Positions 26,859-35,679 are shown, numbered from the stretch's first letter. The stretch is DNA of 64,000 bases from Microbacterium sp. MYb45 (GCF_002979655.1 NZ_PCPG01000001.1:310001-374000), one strand, 5' to 3'. Notes: generated by a model not told the origin, from the sequence alone. Translations and numbers: made by a program.

Positions 26859-27302
26859 TCAGCGCGACCGGCGCACGTAGTTGCCGTCTTCCAGCCCCGC
26901 CTCGATCTCGAAGCGGTTGCGCAGAGGATCCCGGCCGGCGAACAGATACAGCACCGGCATCAGGAAGCCGTAGCGGAGCCACTGCTCCTTGTGCACGGCC
27001 TCGTGACGCAGGACGGCATCGCTCGGGCGGGCGTCACCGGTGAGGAAGCACCCGCCGACGCACACGCCCCCACGGTTGAAGGTCCAGCTCGGCATGCCCC
27101 GGAAGATCCACAGCCCGGCCCGCCTCTCGACGGGGCCGGTGCTCCACAGCGAACCCCAGAGCCACCCGACAGCCGTGCCCCAGGCATAGCCGAGGCGACT
27201 GATCGGCGAACGCAGCAGGAACGCGGGGATCCGCCGGTCGAGGCGACGCCCGCGGGCCAGCGCCTCGTCGGCGGCAGGACGCCAGTCCGCAGCCGGGTTC
27301 AC
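26859..27302 (-). CDS. Small HExxH-motif protein (often annotated Fe-S oxidoreductase), function unknown
   Basis: 147 residues. Hydrophobic stretches lie at about 38-55 and 112-122. The centre holds CVGGC (81-85), then HEAVHKEQW (His100, Glu101, His104), and the tail has RFEIEAG with Glu133/Glu135. HExxH followed by a glutamate helix is the zinc ligand set of metallopeptidases, so a minimal membrane-associated metalloprotein is possible. Database names such as Fe-S oxidoreductase are not supported by a full cluster motif. The GTG at 27302 overlaps the arginase-family stop as GTGA. Confidence 0.6.
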   Translation of the reverse strand: MNPAADWRPAADEALARGRRLDRRIPAFLLRSPISRLGYAWGTAVGWLWGSLWSTGPVERRAGLWIFRGMPSWTFNRGGVCVGGCFLTGDARPSDAVLRHEAVHKEQWLRYGFLMPVLYLFAGRDPLRNRFEIEAGLEDGNYVRRSR

Positions 27303-28102
27303 GCCACGGCTCCGACCAACCGGAGCAGTGCTCCGAGGTCGTCGACCGCATCGGCCGGCGTTCGCGGGGCGAATCCGGCGATCGTCGCGCCGGCCAGTGG
27401 GATCTCGGTGCGCAGCGCGCGGATGGCAGTGCTCAGCGCTGCGGGGGAGAGCCCGAACGGCACGGAGGAGGAGACGCCGGCGAAGTCGGAGGGGTCGAGC
27501 ACATCCACGTCGATGTGGACCCAGACCCGTGATGCCCCGGTCGCTCTGACCGCGTCGAGCAGCGCATCGGGTCGTTCGAGGTCGTCGACCGAGAGGTTCG
27601 TCAGACCCTCGAGGGGGGCGACCTCGGCGTCGTCGAGATTGCGCACGCCCACGGTTACCACCCGGTCGGCGCGGATCGCGGGGGAGAGGACGAGCTGCTC
27701 CTCGCCCTCGCCGAGCAGGGCGCGCAACGCCATTCCGGAGAAGGCTCCGGAGGGAGAGGTATCGGGCGTGTGGAGGTCGGCGTGGGCATCGCACCACACG
27801 ACGGCGAGATCGTCGGTGCCGCCCGGGAGCGCATCGATCGCGGCGACGGTGATGCTGCAGTCGCCGCCGATCACGACCGTATCCGAGTCGATGTGCCCGT
27901 GGGTGAGCTCGCGTGTGCGCAGCAGCGCGCTCAGGCGGCGCACCCCGGTGCCGAGGGATTCACCCGCCTCGACCGGCACCTCCAGCACGGTCGTGGCTGC
28001 CCGAGGAAGGTCTCCGGCGATGGCTGCGGCACCGTCGACGAGGAGCATCGCGCGCGGTGCGGGGGAACCCTGCCACTGCGGGATGACGAGGAATCGCACC
28101 AT
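27299..28102 (-). CDS. Arginase/ureohydrolase-family protein
   Basis: 267 residues. The binuclear manganese motifs are present: VIGGDCSITVA, VVWCDAHADLHTPDT and VWVHIDVDVLDPSDF (DAHxDxH and DxDxxDP), plus a late conserved glutamate position replaced by IAGFAPRTPAD. It is shorter than canonical arginases (about 300), so it may act on another guanidino compound or formimidoyl substrate. The ATG at 28102 is chosen because the longer frame runs into pspA on the same strand. It probably forms an operon with the HExxH gene. Confidence 0.82.
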   Translation of the reverse strand: MVRFLVIPQWQGSPAPRAMLLVDGAAAIAGDLPRAATTVLEVPVEAGESLGTGVRRLSALLRTRELTHGHIDSDTVVIGGDCSITVAAIDALPGGTDDLAVVWCDAHADLHTPDTSPSGAFSGMALRALLGEGEEQLVLSPAIRADRVVTVGVRNLDDAEVAPLEGLTNLSVDDLERPDALLDAVRATGASRVWVHIDVDVLDPSDFAGVSSSVPFGLSPAALSTAIRALRTEIPLAGATIAGFAPRTPADAVDDLGALLRLVGAVA

Positions 28103-28130
28103 GGGTGCCTCCGAGAAGAAGAGCGCGGAT

Positions 28131-28153
28131 GTCCCGGGCGTACGGCCCGGGAC
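28131..28153 (-). terminator. Short hairpin downstream of pspA
   Basis: GTCCCGGG (28131-28138) pairs with CCCGGGAC (28146-28153) around a seven-base loop. It lies between the pspA stop (28168) and the arginase-family start (28102), and is likely a terminator for the TPM-pspA transcript. Confidence 0.6.
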
Positions 28154-28167
28154 ACCCGCTGGTGGTG

Positions 28168-28911
28168 TCAGTTGCCTTCGATGGCCTGACGGGGAGCGCT
28201 GCCGCCGGCCTTGAGCTCGGCGAGACGCGCCTCGACCTCGGTCAGCTCGCCGAGGTCTTCCAGGCTCTCGAACTGCGCGTCGAGGCTGGACGCCGCGAGC
28301 TCGATCTTGCCCTGAGCGATGGCCTCCTGGCGACGGACCTTGTCTTCGAACCGGCCCAGCTCGCTGGTGGGGTCGAGCACGTTGATCGAGCCCACAGCGT
28401 CCTGCACCTTGGTCTGCGCCTCGGCGACCTTGGCACGCGCGAGAAGCTCGCTGCGCTTGTTCTTGAGCTCGACGAGCTTGTCCTTCATGCCGTTGAGGCC
28501 GCTCTTGAGCTTGTCGACGATCTCGGTCTGTGCCGCGATCTGCGGCTCGGCGCCGGTCGCCTCGCGCTCGGCGCTGATCTGGCGCTGCAGCGCGATCTTG
28601 GCGAGGTTGTCGAACTTGTCGGCATCGGTGGCGTCGCCGCTCTTGCGCATCTCGTCGGCCTTGCGGCTGGCGGCGAGGGCCTTGTTGCCCCACTCGGTCG
28701 CGGCCTGCACGTCTTCCTCGTGGTCACGCTCGAGGAGTCGCAGGTTGCCGATGGTCTCGGCGATCGCGGACTCGGCGTCGGCGATGCTGTTCGTGTAGTC
28801 GCGAACGAGCTGGTCGATCATCTTCTGCGGGTCTTCCGCGGAGTCCAGGAGGGAGTTGATGTTCGCGCGGACGAGGGTCGAGATACGTCCGAAGATGGAC
28901 TGCTTGGTCAT
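28168..28911 (-). CDS. pspA: PspA/IM30-family phage shock protein (ESCRT-III-like membrane repair)
   Basis: 247 residues, mostly long alpha-helical coiled coil. It begins MTKQSIFGRISTLVRANINSLLDSAEDPQKMIDQLVRDY, the amphipathic helix plus conserved helix 1 of PspA/Vipp1. These proteins polymerise on membranes under envelope stress. The tail (LAELKAGGSAPRQAIEGN) is short. AAGGAA lies upstream of the ATG. It follows the TPM-domain gene by 58 bp on the same strand, a recurring actinobacterial pairing. Confidence 0.93.
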   Translation of the reverse strand: MTKQSIFGRISTLVRANINSLLDSAEDPQKMIDQLVRDYTNSIADAESAIAETIGNLRLLERDHEEDVQAATEWGNKALAASRKADEMRKSGDATDADKFDNLAKIALQRQISAEREATGAEPQIAAQTEIVDKLKSGLNGMKDKLVELKNKRSELLARAKVAEAQTKVQDAVGSINVLDPTSELGRFEDKVRRQEAIAQGKIELAASSLDAQFESLEDLGELTEVEARLAELKAGGSAPRQAIEGN

Positions 28912-28969
28912 GCGTGGTTCCTTTCAGAGGGCGTCTTCGAGAGCTTGGCGTAAATGTCTGTGTGGCGGA

Positions 28970-31009
28970 TCAGAAGCGTCTACCTCCGGATCGACCGCTG
29001 CGGCCTCCACCGCCGCGGGATCCCCCGCCGCCGAAACCGGAGCTACGGAAACCACCGCCCCCGGAGGAGCGCCAGCCGCTGCTGCTGCGGCGGGACGACC
29101 CGCCGCCACCACCGGCGAGGAGTCCGCCGATGATGCCGCCGAGGATGTCGCCGCCGATTCCGGAACCGCCGGACGAGGAGGTGGATCCGCCGAACGGGCT
29201 GCCCCAGCCGCTGTCGTACCCGGGCGGGTTGTACGCCTGGACGTCGGACTGGGCGGCGGAAGTGGCCTGGCCGGCGAGGGCGAGTGCGCGGTTCGCCTCG
29301 GCCAGAGACGCTTCGGGGTCGGTGGCGCGCAGGTTCAACGCCTGGGTGAGACTGGCCTCGGCGTTGGCGAGCCGGGTTCGTGCGGTCGAGCCGACCGTGC
29401 CGCGTCGGGTCTCGATGAACTCGCGCGCTGCACGGATCTCGGAATTCGCCTGCGCGAGGGTCTGCTCGAGCATCTGCTGCAGGCGGCGCGAGCGCTCGAC
29501 GCCTTCTCGGCCCTGGGCGATGGCCGCATCGATCTCGGCGTTCGCGGCACTCAGCGCCTCGAGCACCCGCTGCGGATTGCGCTTCGTGCTGGCGAGGTCG
29601 GCCTGCGCCAGTTGGAGCTGCTGTGCGGTCGCGGAAGAGGCCGCCGCGATCGCACCGGTCGTATCCGGCAGCTGCTGTGCCGCGGCGAGGTCGGCCTGAA
29701 GTTCCGTGACCAGCGCCTGCGACTGTGTCTCGATGGCGGCCAGCTCGGCGCCCAAGGTCGAGACCGCCTGGGCGAGCTGTGCGGCCTGTGCGACCGACTG
29801 CTCGGCGGTGCGGATCGCGAAGGCTGCTTCGCCGGATCGGCCGGCCGCGATCGCCTGGGCGGCCGCCTCGATCGAGCGGTCGGCCAGGTCGGCGCGCTCC
29901 TGTGCCTGCGCGGGGTTGTCCGCGACCGTGCTCAGGGCTGCCGGGTCATACGTCGCCGACAGCGCGGACAGAGCCGGGGAGGCGGAGGCGAGGACCGGGT
30001 TCAGCGCCGCGCGTTCGCCGCGGACCCTCTCGAGTTCCTGCGGCGCATTCTGCTCGAGCTTGCGAAGGGCGTCGAAAGCCTCGGTGTTGTCGTCGAGCAC
30101 ATCGTCGATCTCTTCGGCGATACGGATGATGCGGATGTGCCAGGCCCGGCGGTCGTGGATCGTGTCCTCGATCTCGTCGTCGAGCTTCTGCTTGAGGTCG
30201 AAGGCCTCAGCGATCTTGGCCTTCGCCGCGTCGACGACGCGGGTGAACTCCTCGGTGGCGCCCTCACCGAACTGTGCGACCGCGAAGCCGAGCTCCTCCT
30301 TGCTGGAGGTGATGGCGTCATCGGCCTGCACGAGTGCGAGCCCGGCCTGCGTCTCGACCTGTTCGTCGGTGAGGGTGGAGAACGGATCAGCGGGGTCGGG
30401 TGTCTCCGGCATCGCGCCGCGTCGGCGGATCTCGGCCTTGCGCCGCGCGCGTCGGACGAGCGCGACGATGAGCCAGATGAGCAGAGCGGCCGCGATGACG
30501 GCCACCACGATCAGCGTGACACGGAGCGCTCCGGCACCCCCATCGCCCTGGATCTCATCGGCGGCGAGAGTGATCGCCCCGACCCAGTCGCCGTCGGCGG
30601 CGAGCGGGACCATCTTGTCTTCGATGGCGTCGAGCTGATCGAAGCTCACCGGCCCGTCGGGCGCCGCCGAGATGTAGTAGCTGCGGCCGTCGACAGCGAT
30701 CGCGAGGAGATACTGCTCGCTGCCGATACGGTTCGCCTCCGCGACCGCGTCTGCCCAGGCGGCGCTGTCGCTCGGGTTGGTGAAGTCGTCCACCAGCACG
30801 ACGAACAGATCGGCGTTCGAGTTGGCGGTCAGCTCCTCGAGCCGGGCCTCGACAGTGGCTTCTTCATCGGCACTGAGCGCGTCGGCCTGGTCGGTGACGT
30901 ATCCGGAATCGAGGGTGAGCGGATCGGTGGCGGAGGCGGCGGACGCGGTGAACGCTCCTGCCACGGCGGCCAGCGCGAGTGCGGCCAGCGTGAGCCACCG
31001 TTTCGTCAT
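28970..31009 (-). CDS. TPM-domain (YgcG-type) secreted or membrane protein with glycine-rich tail
   Basis: 679 residues. A signal peptide spans about 1-27 (LAALALAAVAGAFTASAASA). The TPM domain is at about 30-165 (GYVTDQADALSADEEATVEARLEEL, DLFVVLVDDF) and a transmembrane helix at about 174-200 (VTLIVVAVIAAALLIWLIVALV). A long alanine-rich coiled-coil region follows, and the tail from about 620 is Gly/Ser/Arg-rich low complexity. TPM proteins include photosystem II assembly/phosphatase-like domains; the role here is unknown, but linkage to pspA suggests envelope maintenance. The ATG at 31009 has a GGAGGGAA ribosome site. In-frame sequence upstream of it is rejected. Confidence 0.85.
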   Translation of the reverse strand: MTKRWLTLAALALAAVAGAFTASAASATDPLTLDSGYVTDQADALSADEEATVEARLEELTANSNADLFVVLVDDFTNPSDSAAWADAVAEANRIGSEQYLLAIAVDGRSYYISAAPDGPVSFDQLDAIEDKMVPLAADGDWVGAITLAADEIQGDGGAGALRVTLIVVAVIAAALLIWLIVALVRRARRKAEIRRRGAMPETPDPADPFSTLTDEQVETQAGLALVQADDAITSSKEELGFAVAQFGEGATEEFTRVVDAAKAKIAEAFDLKQKLDDEIEDTIHDRRAWHIRIIRIAEEIDDVLDDNTEAFDALRKLEQNAPQELERVRGERAALNPVLASASPALSALSATYDPAALSTVADNPAQAQERADLADRSIEAAAQAIAAGRSGEAAFAIRTAEQSVAQAAQLAQAVSTLGAELAAIETQSQALVTELQADLAAAQQLPDTTGAIAAASSATAQQLQLAQADLASTKRNPQRVLEALSAANAEIDAAIAQGREGVERSRRLQQMLEQTLAQANSEIRAAREFIETRRGTVGSTARTRLANAEASLTQALNLRATDPEASLAEANRALALAGQATSAAQSDVQAYNPPGYDSGWGSPFGGSTSSSGGSGIGGDILGGIIGGLLAGGGGGSSRRSSSGWRSSGGGGFRSSGFGGGGSRGGGGRSGRSGGRRF

Positions 31010-31131
31010 CGTGTTCCCTCCGACCGGCAGCCGAGCCCCATGCCATGAGTCTATGCACAGAGCCCGACACGCGACAGCACCAGCGGCGGGTTCGCCGTTC
31101 GCCCTCAGCGGAGGCACATACCCTGGAAGGC

Positions 31132-31971
31132 ATGGACGACATGTACGGTTCGGATGTGCTGGCGACAGGCTGGCGCGAACGCGGCGCGAAGAAGGTGCCG
31201 CAGGTCGCGGCGGAGGCGGATCTGGTCGTCGAGGTCGCCGATGACGGCTTCTGCGGCGCGGTCACCCGCGTGCAGGCTGGCAACGTCGAGCTGGAGGATC
31301 GCGTCGGCCGTCGACGCCTGTTCCCCCTCGGTGGCGGGTTCCTCATCGACGGCGCACCGGTGCGGCTCGTCGTGCCGGCGGCGAAGGAACAGGGTCCGCG
31401 GCGCACCGCATCCGGGTCGTTCGTCGTCGCGGATCAGCGCGCACGCGTCGCGCTGCCCAGTCGCATCCTCGTCGAGGGCAGGCACGATGCCGAGCTGGTG
31501 GAGAAGGTCTGGGGCGCCGATCTGCGCGTCGAGGGCGTGGTCGTCGAGTTCCTGCAGGGCGTCGATCTGCTCGACGATCTGCTGAGCGCCGAGCCGCCCA
31601 GCGCCACCCGCCGATACGGCGTGCTCGTCGACCACCTCGTGCCCGGTTCCAAGGAGACCAGGATCGCGCAGGCCATCGCGCGCGGCCCGCACGGCCGGCA
31701 CCTCCGCATCGTCGGACACCCCTTCATCGACGTCTGGCAGTGCGTCACCCCACGAGCCCTCGGCATCGCGAAGTGGCCGGAGATCCCGCGCGGCATCGAG
31801 TGGAAGGTCGGGATCTGCCGGGCCTTCGGGTGGCCCCATGAGACACAGGCCGACATCGCCCGCGCGTGGCAGCACATCCTCTCGAAGGTGACCACCTATC
31901 GGGACCTGGAGCCTGCGCTGCTCGGCCGTGTGGAGGAGCTCATCGACTTCGTCACGGCCCCGGCGGGCTGA
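31132..31971 (+). CDS. DUF3097 family protein
   Basis: 279 residues of an actinobacteria-specific conserved family: MYGSDVLATGWRERGAKKVPQV, LEDRVGRRRLFPLGGGFLIDG, RILVEGRHDAELVEKVWGDDLR-like text (TOPRIM-like EGxxD), and GHPFIDVWQCVTPRALGI. The VEGRHDAELVEKVWG and VLVDHLVPGSKE segments recall a Toprim fold, so a nucleic-acid role is possible but unproven. The ATG at 31132 is seven bases after TACCCT (31119-31124). It is divergent from the TPM gene. Confidence 0.85.
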   Translation: MDDMYGSDVLATGWRERGAKKVPQVAAEADLVVEVADDGFCGAVTRVQAGNVELEDRVGRRRLFPLGGGFLIDGAPVRLVVPAAKEQGPRRTASGSFVVADQRARVALPSRILVEGRHDAELVEKVWGADLRVEGVVVEFLQGVDLLDDLLSAEPPSATRRYGVLVDHLVPGSKETRIAQAIARGPHGRHLRIVGHPFIDVWQCVTPRALGIAKWPEIPRGIEWKVGICRAFGWPHETQADIARAWQHILSKVTTYRDLEPALLGRVEELIDFVTAPAG

Positions 31972-32024
31972 CGCCTCCCCGACGGACGCAGGGAGCGCGG
32001 GGCGCCGACGACTACCCTGGAATC

Positions 32025-32750
32025 ATGCCCGAACCCCGTACCTTCCGAGACGAGCCGGTGTCGTTCGTACGCCGCAGCGGCCGGATGTCCGAGGCGCAGG
32101 AGCGCGCCTTCACCGAGCTCGGCCCGCACTACCTGCTCGACGTCCCGCGCGACGTCGCCTGGACCTCGGTGCACCCGGAGGCCCGCCTCGATCCGGCGAC
32201 CGAGTACGGCCGTACCGCCGACCTCTATGTGGAGATCGGATCCGGTCAGGGGCACGCGATCGTCGCGGCGGCCTCCTCCCGTCCCGATGACGACTTCCTC
32301 GCCGTCGAGGTCTTCCGTGCCGGCCTCGCCCGGACGATGCTCGATGCCGACAGGGAGGGTGCCCGAAACGTCCGCGTCGTCGAGGCGAACGCACCCGAGG
32401 TTCTCTCGTCGTACCTTCCCGAGGCTGCGGCACGCGAGGTGTGGATCTTCTTCCCCGACCCGTGGCACAAGAAGAAGCACACCAAGCGGCGTCTGGTGCG
32501 GCCGGGATTCGGCGACACCGCGGCGAGGGCGCTGAAAGACGGCGGCCTGCTGCGTCTCGCGACCGACTGGGAGGACTACGCCCTGCAGATGCGCGAGGTG
32601 CTCGACGCCGAACCGCTGTTCGAGCGCGCGTTCGACGGGGAGTGGGCCGAGCGCTTCGACGGCCGGGTGATGACCGCGTTCGAGCGCAAGGGCATCGCGA
32701 AGGGGCGCGACATCCGCGATCTGGTCTACCGGCGCCGGGCGCGCCCGTGA
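32025..32750 (+). CDS. trmB: tRNA (guanine-N7-)-methyltransferase
   Basis: 241 residues. It methylates G46 of tRNA with SAM. The SAM site is YVEIGSGQGHAIV, with FLAVEVFRAGLART and the highly conserved VWIFFPDPWHKKKHTKRRLV (PDPWxKxRHxKRR-type motif). The C terminus TAFERKGIAKGRDIRDLVYRR matches the family's TKFExRG segment. TACCCT at 32013-32018 ends six bases before the ATG. The stop overlaps the following gene (GTGA). Confidence 0.95.
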   Translation: MPEPRTFRDEPVSFVRRSGRMSEAQERAFTELGPHYLLDVPRDVAWTSVHPEARLDPATEYGRTADLYVEIGSGQGHAIVAAASSRPDDDFLAVEVFRAGLARTMLDADREGARNVRVVEANAPEVLSSYLPEAAAREVWIFFPDPWHKKKHTKRRLVRPGFGDTAARALKDGGLLRLATDWEDYALQMREVLDAEPLFERAFDGEWAERFDGRVMTAFERKGIAKGRDIRDLVYRRRARP

Positions 32751-33637
32751 CCGAGGTCCGGCGGGAGACGACGCTGCGCCTCGCCTTCGTGCCGGCGTTA
32801 CTCGTCTGTGCCGCTGCTCCGGCGTTCTTCGTGCTGGAGATCCCGTGGCTGGGCTGGGCGCTGCTCGCCCTGGGGATCCTGGTCGCCTGGCTGCTCGAAC
32901 GCGGCCGGCCGGCTGAGGACCAGGTCGTGAGCATGGGTGCACGGCGGGAGACCGCGAAGGTGATCGGCGTGCATCGGCCGCCCTCGCTCACCAGGGACCT
33001 CTCCCTGATCGCCGTCGGCCTGCTGATCGTCAGCGTCATCCCGCTCGCCGCCGAACTCGACAACCTGGCGATGCTGCGTTTCACGCTCGCGCTGGGCGGT
33101 GCGGTCGCGGTGCCCTACGTCATCTCCCGGTTCGTCTACCGCGACCGCGCCATCAGCTTCCCGTGGCGCACGCACCGTCGATGGGGTCGTCTGCAGTGGG
33201 GATGGCTGGTGGCGGTGCTGATCCTGGGGTGGTTGATCCTGCCCTTCTACTTCATCACCAGCGGCGTCTACCAGAACTGGCCCGTCGTCGACACGCCCGA
33301 GCTCATCGCCCGGCTCTTCGTCGGAGTCGGCGCCGTGGGCATCTGGGACGAGCTGTTCTTCATCTGCACGGTGTTCGCGCTGCTGCGGCGTCACTTCCCG
33401 AACCTGGTCGCGAACCTGCTGCAGGCGATCGTGTTCGTCTCGTTCCTCTGGGAGCTGGGGTACCGCGAGTGGGGTCCGCTGCTGACGATCCCGTTCGCGC
33501 TGCTGCAGGGCTACATCTTCCTGCGCACCCATTCGCTCGCCTACGTCGTCACCGTGCACCTGCTGTTCGACGCCGTGGTGTTCGCGGTGCTCGTGCATGC
33601 GCACAACCCCGGGCTGCTGCCGATCTTCCTGGTCTGA
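32747..33637 (+). CDS. CPBP (CAAX/Abi)-like intramembrane protein
   Basis: 296 residues with about eight hydrophobic spans. GIWDELFFICTVFALLRRHFPN corresponds to the first CPBP motif (EExxxR), but the paired glutamates are reduced to Asp-Glu and the arginine is displaced. VTVHLLFDAVVF matches the later HxxxN/D motif. It may therefore be a divergent or catalytically altered relative of the Abi peptidases. The GTG at 32747 overlaps trmB by four bases, so the two are co-transcribed. Confidence 0.7.
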   Translation: MTEVRRETTLRLAFVPALLVCAAAPAFFVLEIPWLGWALLALGILVAWLLERGRPAEDQVVSMGARRETAKVIGVHRPPSLTRDLSLIAVGLLIVSVIPLAAELDNLAMLRFTLALGGAVAVPYVISRFVYRDRAISFPWRTHRRWGRLQWGWLVAVLILGWLILPFYFITSGVYQNWPVVDTPELIARLFVGVGAVGIWDELFFICTVFALLRRHFPNLVANLLQAIVFVSFLWELGYREWGPLLTIPFALLQGYIFLRTHSLAYVVTVHLLFDAVVFAVLVHAHNPGLLPIFLV

Positions 33638-33649
33638 CAGAATCAGCAC

Positions 33650-34042
33650 ATGCTCATCGTCGGTCTCGTCCTCGCCGCAGCCGCCGCTGCGTTCCACGTC
33701 TTCATCTTCGCGCTCGAGTCGCTGCGGTGGACCGAGCCGGAGACGAGGAAGATCTTCGGCGTCGCCAGCGAGGCGGATGCCGTCACGATGAAGCAGCTGG
33801 CCTTCAACCAGGGCTTCTACAACCTCTTCCTCGCACTCACGACCCTGCTCGGTATCGGCCTCGTGATCGTCGGTTCGGCCACCGTCGGACTGACCCTGGT
33901 GTTCGCCGGCACCGCGATGATGCTCGCCGCCGCATTGGTGCTCATCCTCTCGGACCGCGCGAAGGCGCGTGCCGCACTGATGCAGGGGACGCTCCCCCTG
34001 CTCGCCGTGGTCGTCACCGCGATCGGCGTCGCGATCGGCTGA
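33650..34042 (+). CDS. DUF1304 small membrane protein
   Basis: 130 residues with four predicted membrane helices. The conserved ALESLRWTEPETRKIFGV and KQLAFNQGFYNLFLAL blocks are diagnostic of DUF1304. Function is unknown. CAGAAT (33638-33643) ends six bases before the ATG, overlapping the end region of the previous gene. Confidence 0.85.
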   Translation: MLIVGLVLAAAAAAFHVFIFALESLRWTEPETRKIFGVASEADAVTMKQLAFNQGFYNLFLALTTLLGIGLVIVGSATVGLTLVFAGTAMMLAAALVLILSDRAKARAALMQGTLPLLAVVVTAIGVAIG

Positions 34043-34106
34043 TCGCCGACCGACCGGGAGCCCGGAGCGGGGTGACACGCGCGCTTCCAGCCGCCACACT
34101 CGTTGC

Positions 34107-35183
34107 ATGGCCGACTGGGTGCTGCACGTGGACATGGATCAGTTCATCGCCGCGGTCGAGGTGCTGCGCAGACCGGAGCTCGCCGGGCTCCCGGTGATCG
34201 TGGGCGGACGCGGTGACCCCACGGAGCGCGCCGTCGTATCGACCGCATCCTACGAAGCGCGCGCGTACGGCATCGGTTCGGGGATGCCGCTCAAGATCGC
34301 GGCACGCAAAGCCCCGGAGAACGCCGTCTTCCTGCCCGTGGACCAGGAAACGTACGCGGTCGCCTCCGGCGAGGTGATGGCCGCGCTCCGGTCGTTGCCC
34401 GACGTGGTGCTCGAGGTCATCGGGTGGGATGAGTGCTTCCTCGGTGTGACGACGGAGGACCCGGAGCGGATCGCCACCGCTGCACAGGCGGCCGTGCTGG
34501 CCGCGACTGAGCTGCACTGCTCCGTCGGCATCGGGGACAACAAGGTGCGTGCCAAGATCGCGACCGAGTTCGGAAAGCCGCGCGGGATCTTCCGGCTGAC
34601 GGCGGAGAACTGGTTCGAGGTGATGGGCGACAAGCCCACCCGTGACCTGTGGGGCGTCGGCTCCAAGGTGCAGAAGCGACTGGCCGCGCACGGGATCACG
34701 ACGGTCCGAGAACTCGCGGACGCCGACGAGCAGGCGCTCGTCGCGGAGTTCGGTCCGCGGATGGGGGTCTGGTATCACGGGCTCGGCTCGGGGCTCGGGC
34801 CGAGCGTCGTCGACGACACGCCGTGGGTGGCACGCAGCCACAGTCGTGAGACGACCTACCAGCAGAACCTCACGACGACCGCGCAGGTCACCGCCGCCGT
34901 CCGGGAACTCGCCGTTCAGGCCTTCGACGACTGCGCCGCTGAAGGAAGACCCGTCGTCCGCGCGCATCTCAAAGTGCGGTACGCGCCGTTCGAGACGAAG
35001 ACGCTCGGGCGCAAGCTCTCTGCACCGACGACCGATCCGGAGGAATTCGTGGCGGCCGCCCTCGCGCTTGCCAAGACCCTCGACACTGAGCGGGAGGTGC
35101 GTCTCCTGGGCGTGCGCGCGGAGATGACGATGCCCGACGAGGGCGACACCGCGGAGCGGACGCCGGTCCGAGGGAGGATCTGA
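34107..35183 (+). CDS. dinB: Y-family DNA polymerase IV, DinB2 type, with a non-aromatic steric-gate residue
   Basis: 358 residues, aligning with mycobacterial DinB2 (Rv3056-like) rather than DinB1. The catalytic carboxylates are Asp9 (HVDMDQF) and Asp108/Glu109 (GWDECFLG). LHCSVGIGDNKVRAKIATEFGKP and LWGVGSKVQKRLAAHGI (HhH) follow, then the little-finger domain. Residue 14, the steric gate that is usually Tyr or Phe, is Ile (DMDQFI). M. smegmatis DinB2 has Leu there and incorporates ribonucleotides efficiently. The C terminus is short and lacks an obvious beta-clamp pentapeptide. CACACT (34095-34100) ends six bases before the ATG. Confidence 0.9.
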   Translation: MADWVLHVDMDQFIAAVEVLRRPELAGLPVIVGGRGDPTERAVVSTASYEARAYGIGSGMPLKIAARKAPENAVFLPVDQETYAVASGEVMAALRSLPDVVLEVIGWDECFLGVTTEDPERIATAAQAAVLAATELHCSVGIGDNKVRAKIATEFGKPRGIFRLTAENWFEVMGDKPTRDLWGVGSKVQKRLAAHGITTVRELADADEQALVAEFGPRMGVWYHGLGSGLGPSVVDDTPWVARSHSRETTYQQNLTTTAQVTAAVRELAVQAFDDCAAEGRPVVRAHLKVRYAPFETKTLGRKLSAPTTDPEEFVAAALALAKTLDTEREVRLLGVRAEMTMPDEGDTAERTPVRGRI

Positions 35184-35222
35184 GCCCGCAGTCGGGACGT
35201 GGCGCCCCCGGCCGCGGGGGGA

Positions 35223-35624
35223 TCAGGCTCGGATGACGGCAGCCACCGCGCTCACTTCGATGAGCGCACCGGGAACCCCCAGGCCGGCGACGAGAGCCGC
35301 CGTGACCAGAGGCGGTGCGCCTTCTCGCGCGAGCCGGGAGGCGACCGCGCCGTACGCCGCGCGCAGGTCGGCGTCTTGATGGATCAGGACTGTCCAGCTG
35401 ATCACGTCGTCGAGTCCGGCGCCGGCGGACTCCAGCGCGATGCGGGCGTTCTCGACGGCGCGCAGCGATTGGTCGGCGGCATCGGACGAGACGATCGCTC
35501 CGGTGGCATCGATGCCGTTCTGGCCGCCGACGTAGATCGTGGTCGCGCCCGGCGGCACGACGGCGACGTGGCTGAATGCGGGACTGACGACGAGCCCCTC
35601 GGGGCTGGCGAGTGTGATCTCCAT
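35223..35624 (-). CDS. RidA-family (YjgF/Rid) protein
   Basis: 133 residues. The compact chorismate-mutase-like fold shows TIYVGGQNGIDATGAIV, AADQSLRAVENARIALESAGAGLDDVISWTVLI and VPGALIEVSAVAAV. The conserved catalytic arginine of true RidA enamine deaminases (in RxxxxVxxLP) is not apparent; the matching region reads TAALVAGLGVPGALIE. Assignment to an uncharacterised Rid subgroup is therefore safer. The ATG at 35624 follows CAGAGT (35631-35636, minus strand) by six bases. Confidence 0.78.
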   Translation of the reverse strand: MEITLASPEGLVVSPAFSHVAVVPPGATTIYVGGQNGIDATGAIVSSDAADQSLRAVENARIALESAGAGLDDVISWTVLIHQDADLRAAYGAVASRLAREGAPPLVTAALVAGLGVPGALIEVSAVAAVIRA

Positions 35625-35679
35625 GCCCACACTCTGCACCGGGGCTCCGACGTGCGGAACCCCGATGTCGAGGCGTGGA

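Noticed and set aside
29000..29130. Low-complexity Gly/Ser/Arg tail of the TPM protein as a possible tandem repeat or recombination site
   Set aside because: It is irregular and in frame, and such tails are common in TPM-domain proteins.
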